The notes below the pieces were generated by a model. It ran no database searches, was not told the DNA's origin, and worked only from the letters and a program-made list of their open reading frames with translations. The position numbers and the translations under genes are program-made. Positions 7,936 to 16,901 of a DNA stretch of 64,000 nt are shown here, one piece after another. This stretch comes from Ruminococcus sp. (GTDB taxonomy: Bacteria > Bacillota > Clostridia > Oscillospirales > Acutalibacteraceae), in assembly GCA_017456845.1 (NCBI GenBank), contig JAFTIP010000002.1, positions 1 through 64,000 on the forward strand. Direction: 5' to 3'. Numbering within the stretch: the stretch's first letter is position 1; every line of letters starts with the position of its first letter.

Positions 7936-7955
7936 TGACATAAACAAATATGTCA
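7936..7955. promoter_or_regulatory. Candidate XRE operator palindrome
   Basis: Perfect inverted repeat TGACATA-N6-TATGTCA, 20 bp in all, located 32-51 bp upstream of the XRE start codon and so close to where its promoter should lie. Spacing and symmetry fit a dimeric XRE protein. A TTGACA (7935-7940) on the plus strand overlaps the left arm. Confidence 0.6.
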
Positions 7956-8181
7956 TTAATTACATAAATAATAATAACAAAATAAGTATAAGTAAAATGT
8001 AAGATATTGAAAGCACAGTTTATCGAAGTTTGTATTTTTAAAAACAAAAGACTACATATTAAGCCATAAAACTATAATTAAGAAATATTTACTTCAGAAT
8101 AAACAATAAATTAACAAAACACGTAAATTAATGAGTTTTGATGGAAATATTACTATTTGTTGAATTTCCCCTTCCCCAAAT

Positions 8182-8205
8182 TACACAAAATATTCATTTT
8201 GTGTA
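8182..8205. promoter_or_regulatory. 24-bp palindrome upstream of the xer gene
   Basis: 10-bp arms TACACAAAAT and ATTTTGTGTA with a 4-nt centre, lying about 40-60 bp upstream of the xer -10 element. It differs from the XRE-proximal palindrome. A repressor or activator site, a recombinase-binding site, or a weak AT-rich terminator (a TTTTCTT follows) are all possible. Confidence 0.45.
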
Positions 8206-8239
8206 TTTTCTTAAAAGGAATTATACTCCCTATTTTATA

Positions 8240-8248
8240 TGTTATAAT
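8240..8248 (+). promoter_or_regulatory. Extended -10 promoter of the xer gene
   Basis: TG at 8240-8241, one base, then TATAAT (8243-8248): an extended -10 element. No good -35 hexamer is present, which is typical of this promoter class. Predicted start near 8255, about 20 nt before the GTG start codon. Confidence 0.6.
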
Positions 8249-8276
8249 AAAATTAAATCAAGTCGAGGTGATTATT

Positions 8277-9257
8277 GTGGCTGTAAATTTTGCTGATGAG
8301 GCGCCTGATATTATTAAAGAATATTTATTTTATTTGCAAACTATTAAAGGACGTTCTGAAAAAACTGTGGATGAATACTTTTTAGATTTAAGAACTTTTT
8401 TCAGATTTTTAAAAATCAAACGCAAACTTACTACAGCTCCCTTTGAAGAAATTGATATTTTAGATGTTGATTTAAGCTTAATAAAAACCATTACATTAAT
8501 GGACGCTTATGAGTTTATGAATTACCTTTCACGAGTTCGCAGTAACTCAGCAATCAGCCGAGCCCGAAAATGCTCAGCTTTAAAGCAATTTTTTAATTAC
8601 CTTACTGTAAAGAAGCATTATCTCGACTCTGACCCTATGAGCGAACTGGAAATACCAAAAAGCAAAAAATCCTTGCCAAAATATCTGACTTTGGAACAAT
8701 CCATAGAGCTTCTTAACGCAGTAGACGGCAAAAACAAAGAGCGTGACTACTGCATTCTAACACTGTTTCTGAACTGCGGTCTTCGTTTGGCAGAGCTTGT
8801 TTCGCTTAATATGAACAGTATCAGAAGCGATAGCACAATGGTTGTTACCGGTAAAGGCAATAAGGAACGCATCGTATATCTTAATGATGCGTGTATCTCG
8901 GCACTTAATGATTGGCGTAAGGTTCGTCCAAACGACAGTTTGAAAGACAGGGATGCTCTATTTATAAGCAGTCATCACAAAAGATTAAGCCGTGAGTCCG
9001 TACAAAAAATGGTGCAGAAGTATTTAGAAAAAATCGGTTTGGATTCTCAAGGATACTCCTGTCATAAACTCAGACATACCGCCGCAACACTTATGTATCA
9101 ACACGGAGAGGTGGATATAAGAGTTTTAAAAGACGTATTAGGTCATGAGAACTTAGGAACTACACAAATTTACACTCATATAAGCTCAGAACAACTTAAA
9201 AAAGCATCGAATAAGAATCCTTTAGCAAGCTTTAAAGCAAAAGAACAAAAAAATTAA
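8277..9257 (+). CDS. xerC: Tyrosine recombinase, XerC/XerD type
   Basis: A 326-residue site-specific recombinase. A SAM-like N-terminal core-binding domain (about 10-105) precedes the catalytic domain with Arg in CGLRLAEL, Lys in TGKGNKER, HKLRH, GHENLGTTQ and the nucleophile Tyr near residue 299 in QIYTHIS. Length and motifs fit chromosome-dimer resolvases. XerC versus XerD cannot be settled by eye, and a stand-alone integrase is less likely at this size. GTG at 8277 is preferred because GAGGTGATT lies a few bases upstream and an extended -10 promoter starts the transcript near 8255. That rules out the longer frame from 8157. Confidence 0.88.
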   Translation: MAVNFADEAPDIIKEYLFYLQTIKGRSEKTVDEYFLDLRTFFRFLKIKRKLTTAPFEEIDILDVDLSLIKTITLMDAYEFMNYLSRVRSNSAISRARKCSALKQFFNYLTVKKHYLDSDPMSELEIPKSKKSLPKYLTLEQSIELLNAVDGKNKERDYCILTLFLNCGLRLAELVSLNMNSIRSDSTMVVTGKGNKERIVYLNDACISALNDWRKVRPNDSLKDRDALFISSHHKRLSRESVQKMVQKYLEKIGLDSQGYSCHKLRHTAATLMYQHGEVDIRVLKDVLGHENLGTTQIYTHISSEQLKKASNKNPLASFKAKEQKN

Positions 9258-9268
9258 ACCCAAATATT

Positions 9269-9303
9269 AAAAGCGTACTGCATTTTATTTGCAGTACGCT
9301 TTT
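9269..9303. terminator. Bidirectional terminator between xer and lysA
   Basis: 14-bp perfect stem AAAAGCGTACTGCA (9269-9282) / TGCAGTACGCTTTT (9290-9303) with a 7-nt loop. The A and T flanks give a U tract on both strands, matching the convergent arrangement of xer (+) and lysA (-). Confidence 0.9.
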
Positions 9304-9305
9304 AG

Positions 9306-10601
9306 TTATATATCATTATTAAGAAGGTCAGCGTAAGATTCACGCTGAACAACCACTCTTGACCTGCCGTTTTTAACCATTACTATTGCAGGCCTTAAAA
9401 TTCTGTTGTAATTAGATGCCATAGAATAATTATAAGCACCAGTGGTGAGTACAGCCAAAACATCGCCTCTCTTAGGCTCAATAAGGTCTGTTCCCTCTTT
9501 AAGAAGGTCGCCGCTTTCGCAGCATTTACCTGCTATTGTAACATTCTTAAGAACTTCACCTTGGGATTTCGAGGCATTAAGAACAGTATATTCAGCTTTA
9601 TAGAGCGCATAACGGATGTTATCACACATGCCGCCGTCTACTGATACATAGGTTCTTACACCCTTGATTTCTTTAACATTTCCGATTGTATAGAGAGTGG
9701 TGCCTGACTCTCCAACTATAGATCTGCCCGGTTCAATGTGGAACGAAGGCTCAGGAATATTAAGTTTACTACAAGTTTCGTGGAAAGTTTTAGCAACAGG
9801 TGCAAGATAATCCTCAATTTCTAATGGAGAATCTGCGTCAGTATACTTTGCGCCCAATCCGCCGCCTAAATTAAGCTCTTTAATAAGAAAATCGAACTCA
9901 GAGTTGATTTCTGCAATAAAACCAAGCATAACCTTAACAGCGTCAGAAAAAGGCTCTGTGTCAAAAATCTGAGAACCTATATGACAGTGAACCTGACATA
10001 ATGATACATTAGAATAACCAAGTGCCTTTTTAACAGCCTCTTTAGCTTCACCGTTTTCAAGAGCAAATCCAAACTTAGAGTCTATCTGACCGGTACGGAT
10101 ATAATCGTGAGTGTGTGCATCTATGCCGGGTTTGATTCTAAATCCGATATTCACATTAGCGTTCATCTCTGAAGCAATATCATTGAGAACCTCAAGCTCA
10201 GTAAGATTGTCCACGATAATTCTGCCTACGCCATATTTAATAGCCATTCTAAGCTCTTGCTCTGTTTTATTATTACCGTGAAAGAAGATTTTTTCTGCAG
10301 GGAATCCAGCGTTTAAAGCTGTATAAAGCTCACCGCCCGATACAACGTCTACGCCCATCCCCTCTTCCTTCATAATTCTGTAAATTTCAAGGCAAGAAAG
10401 TGCTTTGCTTGCATAGCAAGGAAAGCTCAGCGAAGAGAAATTATCAGCAAAAAAGTTTTTATATCTTTTGCAGTTATCTCTGATTAAACTTTCGTTCATA
10501 ACATATAAAGGGGTGCCGTATTCCTTTGCAAGCTCAACGGTATCACAGTTTTCTATAAAAAGGTGCCCGTTCTCCCCTATGTTCAAGCCTTTAGTCAGCA
10601 T
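9306..10601 (-). CDS. lysA: Diaminopimelate decarboxylase
   Basis: PLP enzyme that decarboxylates meso-diaminopimelate to lysine. Fold-type III motifs are present: PLP lysine K66 in CYASKALS, GGELYTAL, HCHIGSQ, LGGGLGAKY and EPGRSIVGESG. The length of 431 residues is normal. ATG at 10601 is preferred because GAGGAGG lies 9 nt upstream; the longer frame from 10622 has no site. The start overlaps the 3' end of engB by 11 bp, so lysA is translationally coupled to the end of the clp/lon/engB run. Confidence 0.95.
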   Translation of the reverse strand: MLTKGLNIGENGHLFIENCDTVELAKEYGTPLYVMNESLIRDNCKRYKNFFADNFSSLSFPCYASKALSCLEIYRIMKEEGMGVDVVSGGELYTALNAGFPAEKIFFHGNNKTEQELRMAIKYGVGRIIVDNLTELEVLNDIASEMNANVNIGFRIKPGIDAHTHDYIRTGQIDSKFGFALENGEAKEAVKKALGYSNVSLCQVHCHIGSQIFDTEPFSDAVKVMLGFIAEINSEFDFLIKELNLGGGLGAKYTDADSPLEIEDYLAPVAKTFHETCSKLNIPEPSFHIEPGRSIVGESGTTLYTIGNVKEIKGVRTYVSVDGGMCDNIRYALYKAEYTVLNASKSQGEVLKNVTIAGKCCESGDLLKEGTDLIEPKRGDVLAVLTTGAYNYSMASNYNRILRPAIVMVKNGRSRVVVQRESYADLLNNDI

Positions 10602-11187
10602 TATTTGACGCCTCCTCAACATATCTTTCTATAGCTTCTCTGATTTCTTCTGTGCCCTCTCCGTTCAAAGCCGAGAAAGGAAACAGCTCAGTTTCACCGT
10701 TTAATATCTCTTCATATAGTTTAAGCTGTTTTGCTTGTTCCGTTTTGTTAAGCTTGTCCTTCTTTGTAAGAACAATAATCATAGGCAAATCTGCATCAAT
10801 AAGATAGTTAATCATATCGATATCTGCCTGAGTAGGCTTATGACGCATATCACAAATCTGAATTATTAATGCAAAATTTCGGTTATCAGCAAAGTAACCC
10901 TCCATTAAATCAGCCCAACGCTGTTTTTCCGCGTGAGAAACTTTTGCATAGCCGTAGCCGGGAAGATCCACAAGATTAAATGTATCAACGTTAAAAAAGT
11001 TGATTGTAGCGGTTTTTCCGGGAGTAGCACTCACCCTTGCCATCGCTTTGCGGTTAACTATCTTATTAATAAGTGAAGATTTGCCGACATTAGACCTGCC
11101 CGAAAAAACAACCTCAGGTAAATCAGATTTTGGAAGTTGTTTGGCTGTTCCGCAAGCCATAGTAAACTTTGCATTATTAATGTTCAT
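10591..11187 (-). CDS. engB: Ribosome biogenesis GTPase EngB/YsxC
   Basis: Essential GTPase for 50S subunit assembly. Visible motifs: G1 GRSNVGKSS near residue 30, TPGKTATINFF (switch I), G3 DLPGYGYAK near 75 and G4 TKKDK near 140. The length of 198 residues is typical. It sits directly downstream of lon, as in Bacillus (lonA-ysxC), and overlaps lysA by 11 bp at its 3' end. Confidence 0.95.
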   Translation of the reverse strand: MNINNAKFTMACGTAKQLPKSDLPEVVFSGRSNVGKSSLINKIVNRKAMARVSATPGKTATINFFNVDTFNLVDLPGYGYAKVSHAEKQRWADLMEGYFADNRNFALIIQICDMRHKPTQADIDMINYLIDADLPMIIVLTKKDKLNKTEQAKQLKLYEEILNGETELFPFSALNGEGTEEIREAIERYVEEASNNAD

Positions 11188-11200
11188 AAAATCACCTTAA

Positions 11201-13606
11201 TTATGATTTTGCCCGTACAGCAGTGGTTTTAACTGCACGTGTTGAGCTTGACGCTTTTTTGCGGACAGGTTTCGAGTCTACTTTATCTGCAGCAACAGCT
11301 ATGTTCAAAACTTCTTCGATAGTGTGCGCAGGTATAAATTCAACATTCTCTTTTACAATCTCGTCAACCTCTGAAATATCCGCAAAATTCTTCATAGGAA
11401 TAATGACAGTCTTTACTCCTGCTTTATATGCACCCATAGCTTTTTCCTTAAGTCCGCCAATAGGAAGAACTCTTCCACGCAAAGTAATCTCGCCTGTCAT
11501 TGCTACATTCTGCTTAACCGCATTACCTGTTAAAGCAGAATAAAGAGCAGTAGCCATTGTGATGCCCGCAGAAGGGCCATCCTTTGGCACAGCACCCTCA
11601 GGTGCGTGGATATGAATATCCTTGTTCTTATAAAAATCGGGGTCTATCCCCTTTTCCTTAGCCATAGAACGTATGCAAGTAATTGCTGTGCGTGCAGACT
11701 CCTTCATAACATCGCCTAAAGAACCTGTAAGTTCGATTTTTCCTGTACCATCGTTTACTGCAATTTCTACAGGAAGAAGTTCACCTCCAACGCTTGTCCA
11801 CGCAAGACCGTTGACTACACCTACTAAATCTTTTTTCTCAATTAAATCGAACTGATACTTCTTCGGTCCTAAAAGACTTTCAAGGTCCTTTTTATCCACC
11901 TTGATTTTATCGGTGCCATCAACCAGCTTAACAGCAGATTTACGCATAACACTTGCTATAACACGCTCTAAGGAACGAACTCCCGCTTCCTTGGTGTATG
12001 AGTCAATCAAAGAATAAATAGCAGAATCGGTAATTCTGAAGGTTTTATTGCTAAGCCCGTTTTCAGTCATCTGCTTTTTAATTAAATGCTTCTTTGCAAT
12101 ATTAAACTTTTCTTCTCGTGTATAGGAAGAAAGCTCAATAACATCCATTCTATCCTTTAAAGGCTCAGGAATAGCGTGGATATCATTAGCGGTTGTTATA
12201 AACATAACCTTAGATAAATCATAAGGTATGTCAAGATAATGGTCGTGAAACTCAAAATTCTGCTCAGAATCAAGAACCTCAAGAAGTGCAGACGTAGGAT
12301 CGCCTTTATAATCATTTGAAAGCTTATCTATCTCATCGAGCACAAGCAAAGGATTGGAACTTTTGGCTCTTTTGATTCCTGCAATAATTCTACCGGGCAT
12401 AGACGCAAGGTAAGTACGTCTGTGTCCTCTGATTTCGGCTTCATCTTTAACACCGCCAAGAGAAATTCTTGCAGTATTTCTGCCAATTGCCTCACCAACC
12501 GAAACTGCTATAGAAGTTTTACCAACACCGGGAGGACCTACAAGACAAATAATGTTACCTTTGCTGTCAGGATTCAATTTGCGAACAGCAAGAGATTCTA
12601 TAATTCTCTCTTTAACCTTTGTAAGTCCGTAATGGTTTTTATCTAAAGAAGCTCTGACGGCATCAAGGTTGATATTCTCTTCTGTATATGTATTCCAAGG
12701 AAGCTCAAGGCAGGTATCAAGGTATGTTTTGATAAGTGCTGCTTCTTGAGAACCAAATGGCATTCTCTCCATTTTTGAGCATTCTTTAAGCAAAAGCTCC
12801 TCTACATCAGCTTTAAGATTCAGGGCTTTGATTCTATCACGAATATCATCAGACTCAGCTTCAGGGTCGTCAAAGTCCCCTAATTCCTCACGAATGGCTC
12901 TGAGCTCTTCTCTCAGATACATATCACGCTGACCTTTATCAATATTAGAACGTGTGCGTTCATTGATATCTTTTTCAATCTCAAGAATAACCAGCTCGTC
13001 ATTAATAAGCTCAATCAGGGTTTCAATTCTCAAATCTGTTGCCAAAGCCTCGAGGATACATTGTTTCTTTCTATAATCCAAAACAATGTTGCTTGCAACA
13101 AAATCGGAAAGTTCGCCTGCATTTTCAGAAAGACCGATTTTAAACATTATATCTGCAGGAAGCTTTGGATTAAGCTTCACATATTTTTCAAAAGAAGATT
13201 TAAGGGAACGTACCAAGGCAAGCTCGGTAAGAGAATTTTCGGGGGTAGATTCCACAACTTTTTCAATATCTGCCAAAAATCCGCTTCTTCCCTCGGATAT
13301 ATATTTAATTTCAGCACGGTAAAGGCCCTCTAAAACAACTCTTAAGGAACCGTCGGGCTGTTTCACCATCTGAACTACTTTTGAAACTGTACCAACCTGA
13401 TAAAGGTCAGAAGCAACAACCGCACTTTTAGAAGCATCCTCCTGAGCAACTGCAAAAACCAACTGGTCATTTGACATTGCCCGACTTATGGCAGCTATTG
13501 ACTTTTTTCTGACAACAACAAAATGAAGCATCATTTTAGGAAAAACAACAATGCCCCTTAAAGGAAGTACAGGTATATCAATAATCATATTTTTTAAGTT
13601 ATCCAT
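11201..13606 (-). CDS. lon: ATP-dependent protease La (Lon)
   Basis: Hexameric AAA+ serine protease in general protein turnover. An N-terminal LON substrate-binding domain is followed by Walker A GPPGVGKTS, Walker B-type LVLDEIDKL, and a protease domain with Ser in PKDGPSAGI and Lys in LKEKAMGAYKAG. A Lys/Ser/Thr-rich tail of about 25 residues closes the protein. ATG at 13606 gives 801 residues and has TTGAGGT 6 nt upstream; the frame open to 13636 would start inside the clpX-lon hairpin. I saw no CIRCE or CtsR-type element nearby. Confidence 0.94.
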   Translation of the reverse strand: MDNLKNMIIDIPVLPLRGIVVFPKMMLHFVVVRKKSIAAISRAMSNDQLVFAVAQEDASKSAVVASDLYQVGTVSKVVQMVKQPDGSLRVVLEGLYRAEIKYISEGRSGFLADIEKVVESTPENSLTELALVRSLKSSFEKYVKLNPKLPADIMFKIGLSENAGELSDFVASNIVLDYRKKQCILEALATDLRIETLIELINDELVILEIEKDINERTRSNIDKGQRDMYLREELRAIREELGDFDDPEAESDDIRDRIKALNLKADVEELLLKECSKMERMPFGSQEAALIKTYLDTCLELPWNTYTEENINLDAVRASLDKNHYGLTKVKERIIESLAVRKLNPDSKGNIICLVGPPGVGKTSIAVSVGEAIGRNTARISLGGVKDEAEIRGHRRTYLASMPGRIIAGIKRAKSSNPLLVLDEIDKLSNDYKGDPTSALLEVLDSEQNFEFHDHYLDIPYDLSKVMFITTANDIHAIPEPLKDRMDVIELSSYTREEKFNIAKKHLIKKQMTENGLSNKTFRITDSAIYSLIDSYTKEAGVRSLERVIASVMRKSAVKLVDGTDKIKVDKKDLESLLGPKKYQFDLIEKKDLVGVVNGLAWTSVGGELLPVEIAVNDGTGKIELTGSLGDVMKESARTAITCIRSMAKEKGIDPDFYKNKDIHIHAPEGAVPKDGPSAGITMATALYSALTGNAVKQNVAMTGEITLRGRVLPIGGLKEKAMGAYKAGVKTVIIPMKNFADISEVDEIVKENVEFIPAHTIEEVLNIAVAADKVDSKPVRKKASSSTRAVKTTAVRAKS

Positions 13607-13621
13607 AATTAACCTCAAAAG

Positions 13622-13658
13622 AGCGTGGCTGTGCATAAAAAATACGCACAGCCTCGCT
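13622..13658 (-). terminator. Hairpin between clpX and lon (terminator or attenuator)
   Basis: On the minus strand GCG-a-GGCTGTGC pairs with GCACAGCC-a-CGC, followed by C and four T, only 15 nt before the lon start. The U tract is short, so partial termination or RNA processing between clpX and lon is more likely than a full stop. Confidence 0.55.
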
Positions 13659-13662
13659 TAAA

Positions 13663-14925
13663 TCAGGATGCTGATTCTTCCAACAGCTTCCTTGAATTTC
13701 TTATGATTTTGGGCTCTGCTTCATTCTTTACAGTTTCTTCTGTAATAATGATTCTCTCGATGGAATCATCAGAAGGAACCTCAAACATAAGCTGAGTCAA
13801 AACACCTTCCATTATTCCTCTGAGCCCTCTTGCACCGGTCTGAGCTTCAATTGCTTTTTGGGCAACAGCTTTTAATGCGTCATCCTCAAATTCAAGAAGC
13901 ACATCGTCAAAAGCAAAAAGCTTCTGATACTGCTTCAAAAGGGAGTTTTTAGGCTCCGTAAGAATACGAACCAGTGCCTCTTCGTCAAGGCCGCTTAAAG
14001 CAGTTATAACAGGAAGACGGCCGACAAGCTCAGGAATAAGACCGAACTTAACCAAATCCTTGGCGATAACGTTTTCCATCCAGTATGTTGTATCGAGGGT
14101 TTTCTTATCAATAATATTAGCCTCGAAACCTAAGGAAGAAGAACCGATTCGTCTTTCGATAACCTTTTCAAGACCATCAAAAGCACCGCCGCAAATAAAA
14201 AGAATATTTGTTGTGTCAATCTGTATAAACTCTTGTTGGGGATGTTTTCTGCCACCATTGGGAGGAACGTTTGCAACAGTTCCCTCTATCATTTTAAGAA
14301 GTGACTGCTGAACACCTTCGCCGCTTACATCTCTGGTAATAGAAGGATTTTCAGACTTACGAGAAATCTTATCAATTTCATCGATATAGATAATGCCGTG
14401 CTGGGCTTTTTCTATATCATAATCAGCCGCCTGAATCAGCTTTAAGAGGATATTTTCAACATCCTCACCTACATATCCAGCCTCAGTAAGAGTTGTGGCA
14501 TCTGCAATTGCAAAAGGAACGTCAAGAGCTTTAGCTAAGGTCTGAGCAAGCAATGTTTTGCCTACGCCTGTGGGACCTAAAAGCAAAACATTACTTTTGT
14601 TAAACTCAATATCATCGTCTTCATTGAAGACTCTTTTATAGTGATTGTAAACTGCAACACTCAGAGTAATTTTAGCTTTATCCTGACCGATAACATACTC
14701 ATCAAGAATAGCTTTTATCTCCTGGGGTTTTAAGAGAGTAGCAACGTCTATTTCCATATCCATTGGCTCTGCATCCATAAGACCTTCATCAATTATGGAC
14801 TTGCAAAGCTCTATACATTGGTCACAAATATAAACTCCGTTGCCTGCAATCAGCTTACCCACCATACCCTGTGGTTTGCCGCAAAAGGAACAATAAACCT
14901 CGTTATTGTCTTTGTTGTTTGGCAT
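13663..14925 (-). CDS. clpX: ATP-dependent Clp protease ATPase subunit ClpX
   Basis: Unfoldase that feeds substrates to ClpP. A C4 zinc-binding domain (CSFCGK and CDQCIELC) is followed by Walker A GPTGVGKT, sensor and pore-loop regions ([27 protein letters not shown]), and a ClpP-docking loop written as LGF in [10 protein letters not shown] where the consensus is IGF. The length of 420 residues is normal. It lies 16 nt downstream of clpP, giving a dedicated clpPX pair within the tig-lon run. Confidence 0.96.
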   Translation of the reverse strand: MPNNKDNNEVYCSFCGKPQGMVGKLIAGNGVYICDQCIELCKSIIDEGLMDAEPMDMEIDVATLLKPQEIKAILDEYVIGQDKAKITLSVAVYNHYKRVFNEDDDIEFNKSNVLLLGPTGVGKTLLAQTLAKALDVPFAIADATTLTEAGYVGEDVENILLKLIQAADYDIEKAQHGIIYIDEIDKISRKSENPSITRDVSGEGVQQSLLKMIEGTVANVPPNGGRKHPQQEFIQIDTTNILFICGGAFDGLEKVIERRIGSSSLGFEANIIDKKTLDTTYWMENVIAKDLVKFGLIPELVGRLPVITALSGLDEEALVRILTEPKNSLLKQYQKLFAFDDVLLEFEDDALKAVAQKAIEAQTGARGLRGIMEGVLTQLMFEVPSDDSIERIIITEETVKNEAEPKIIRNSRKLLEESAS

Positions 14926-14941
14926 AATTTAACCTCTTTAA

Positions 14942-15526
14942 TTATCTTCTGTCAAGTACCTTATCAATAAGACCATACTCAAGAGCTTCCTGAGCTGTCA
15001 TAAAATTATCACGCTCAGTGTCTCTTGCAATAACCTCAAAAGGCTGGCCTGTATTGGCTGCTAAGATTTCGTTTAACTTTTTCTTGGTTCTTAAGATGTG
15101 ATTAGCGTGAATCTCGATATCGGTTGCCTGACCACGTGCACCACCGCTGGGCTGATGAATCATAATGTCAGCATTTGGAAGTGCATAACGCTTACCCTTA
15201 GTACCTGCTGAAAGCAGGAAAGCACCCATAGAAGCAGCCATACCCATACAAATGGTAGAAACATCGCACTTGATGTACTGCATTGTGTCGTAGATTGCCA
15301 ATCCGTCAGTAACAGAACCACCGGGGCTATTGATGTAAAGGCTGATGTCCTTGGAGCTATCCTGACCCTCAAGGTACAAAAGCTGAGCTACAACCAAGCT
15401 TGCGGTAGCACTGTTTACTTCATCGTTAAGCATAATAATTCTGTCGTTTAAGAGGCGTGAAAAAATATCATAAGAACGCTCGCCACGACTTGTCTGTTCC
15501 ACAACGTAAGGAACTAAAGAACTCAT
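14942..15526 (-). CDS. clpP: ATP-dependent Clp protease proteolytic subunit
   Basis: Serine protease that forms the double-heptamer chamber used by ClpX/ClpC. The catalytic triad is visible as S99 (GMAASMGAF), H124 (MIHQPSGG) and D173 (ERDNFM) in a 194-residue protein. ATG at 15526 is chosen because GGAAGGAG lies about 8 nt upstream; the frame extends to 15559 without support. It sits between tig and clpX, an order common in Clostridia but different from Bacillus, where clpP is elsewhere. Confidence 0.96.
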   Translation of the reverse strand: MSSLVPYVVEQTSRGERSYDIFSRLLNDRIIMLNDEVNSATASLVVAQLLYLEGQDSSKDISLYINSPGGSVTDGLAIYDTMQYIKCDVSTICMGMAASMGAFLLSAGTKGKRYALPNADIMIHQPSGGARGQATDIEIHANHILRTKKKLNEILAANTGQPFEVIARDTERDNFMTAQEALEYGLIDKVLDRR

Positions 15527-15588
15527 AATAAAATCTCCTTCCAAAATAATACTTAACAAAAAGCGTAGGTTTTATTCAGTAACTTAAA

Positions 15589-16863
15589 TTACTTTGTAAC
15601 TGCTTCTGCTCTTACAAGCTCCATTGCCTTCTGAACAGCAAGGTCAGCCTTAAGAACATCGTCTGTGAACATAGGCTTAATCTGCTCAACTGTCATATTA
15701 TAAGCCTCTGCAATCTTTGCGTACTCGGCATCAAGATCAGCCTCAGTGATTTCGATGTTCTCGAGCTTTGCAATCTTCTCAAGAGCAAGTCTGAGCTTAA
15801 CTCTCTTCTCAGCGTCAGGTCTGTACATACCTGCAAGACCTTCAACGTCCATACCTGTGTACTTGAGGTAAGACATTGCATCTAAGCCCTGTGAACGGAG
15901 ACGCATATCAAACTCTCTGATCATTGTGTTAACTTCGTTATCATACATCTGAGTGGGAATTTCGCCCTTAACAAGCTCGATAACCTTCTCGGAAAGGTCG
16001 TTGTTAATCTGAGCTTCCTTCTCATCCTTAAGACGCTTTGTAAGAGTCTCTTTGATTTCCTTCTTGTAGTCCTCAACAGTTTCCTTATCGCTTACATCCT
16101 TAACAAACTCGTCATCAAGCTCAGGAAGCTCTTTTGTCTTAATCTCGTGAAGTTTAATCTTGAACTCTGCTTCTTTGCCGGCGAGATTCTCAGCGTGATA
16201 CTCTGTGGGGAATGTTACGAAGATAGAGAACTCTTCCTCAGCATTGTGACCAACAATCTGCTCCTCAAAACCGGGGATAAACATACCGCTGCCAAGCTGA
16301 AGGTTGTGGTTCTCTGCTTTACCGCCGTCAAATGCAACGCCATCAACAAAACCTTCGTAGTCGATAACTGCTGTATCGCCATCAGCTGCAGCTCTGTCAG
16401 TAACTGTTACCATGCGGCTGTTTCTGTCTCTTACCTTGTCGATTTCTTCGTTAATCATCTTCTCGGTTACTCTAACTGCCTTGGACTCAACCTTGATGCC
16501 CTTGTAGCCGTCGATTTCCACTTCAGGCTCAACGATAACTGTAGCCTTGAATGTGAAGCCGTTCTCTGTGTCGATTTCCTCTAAGCTCTCTGTAGCAACT
16601 AACTTGAGGTTAGCTTCAATAACTGCTGCCTCTAAAGCTGCGGGATAGCACTCCTCGATAGCATCGTTGTAGAAAACATCTTTACCATACATCTTCTCAA
16701 CCATCTGACGGGGCGCCTTACCGCGTCTGAAGCCGGGCATATTGATTTTGCCGATGTTCTTCTTGTAAGATTTCTGAACAGCAGCCTCGAATGTTTCTGC
16801 ATCAACAAAAACTTCGATTTCGTACTTATTTGTTTCCTTAAGATTGCAAGATTTAAGACTCAT
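15589..16863 (-). CDS. tig: Trigger factor (ribosome-associated chaperone)
   Basis: Chaperone and peptidyl-prolyl isomerase at the ribosomal exit tunnel. The N-terminal domain carries the ribosome-binding signature GFRRGKAPRQ near residue 45. A central FKBP-type domain (about 150-245, with DTAVIDYEGFVDG and FIPGFEEQIVG) and a helical C-terminal domain follow. The length of 424 residues is normal. GGAGGAAT precedes the ATG. It heads the tig-clpP-clpX-lon-engB-lysA run. Confidence 0.95.
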   Translation of the reverse strand: MSLKSCNLKETNKYEIEVFVDAETFEAAVQKSYKKNIGKINMPGFRRGKAPRQMVEKMYGKDVFYNDAIEECYPAALEAAVIEANLKLVATESLEEIDTENGFTFKATVIVEPEVEIDGYKGIKVESKAVRVTEKMINEEIDKVRDRNSRMVTVTDRAAADGDTAVIDYEGFVDGVAFDGGKAENHNLQLGSGMFIPGFEEQIVGHNAEEEFSIFVTFPTEYHAENLAGKEAEFKIKLHEIKTKELPELDDEFVKDVSDKETVEDYKKEIKETLTKRLKDEKEAQINNDLSEKVIELVKGEIPTQMYDNEVNTMIREFDMRLRSQGLDAMSYLKYTGMDVEGLAGMYRPDAEKRVKLRLALEKIAKLENIEITEADLDAEYAKIAEAYNMTVEQIKPMFTDDVLKADLAVQKAMELVRAEAVTK

Positions 16864-16901
16864 TTTTTATTCCTCCGATAAATTAGAAAAATTTGGTATA
16901 T

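Larger units (their letters stand above)
7905..8276. other. AT-rich intergenic region between the XRE and xer genes
   Basis: About 370 bp without a supported gene. It contains the 20-bp palindrome at 7936-7955, a 24-bp palindrome at 8182-8205 and the extended -10 element of the xer gene at 8240-8248. The middle part (about 7960-8180) is very AT-rich and I see no conserved RNA or coding signal in it. The reading frame that opens at 8157 upstream of xer has no ribosome binding site and is not supported. Confidence 0.6.

Noticed and set aside
8157..8276. N-terminal extension of the xer gene
   Set aside because: No ribosome binding site precedes it, it spans the palindrome and the extended -10 promoter, and the supported GTG start is at 8277.
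16147..16584. Long plus-strand open frame opposite tig
   Set aside because: It is antisense to the conserved trigger factor gene, lacks a binding site and shows no recognisable domain.
13606..16900. CIRCE or CtsR operator controlling the clp/lon genes
   Set aside because: Reading the intergenic gaps by eye I found neither the TTAGCACTC inverted repeat nor tandem GGTCAAA heptads; a motif scan would be needed to exclude diverged versions.
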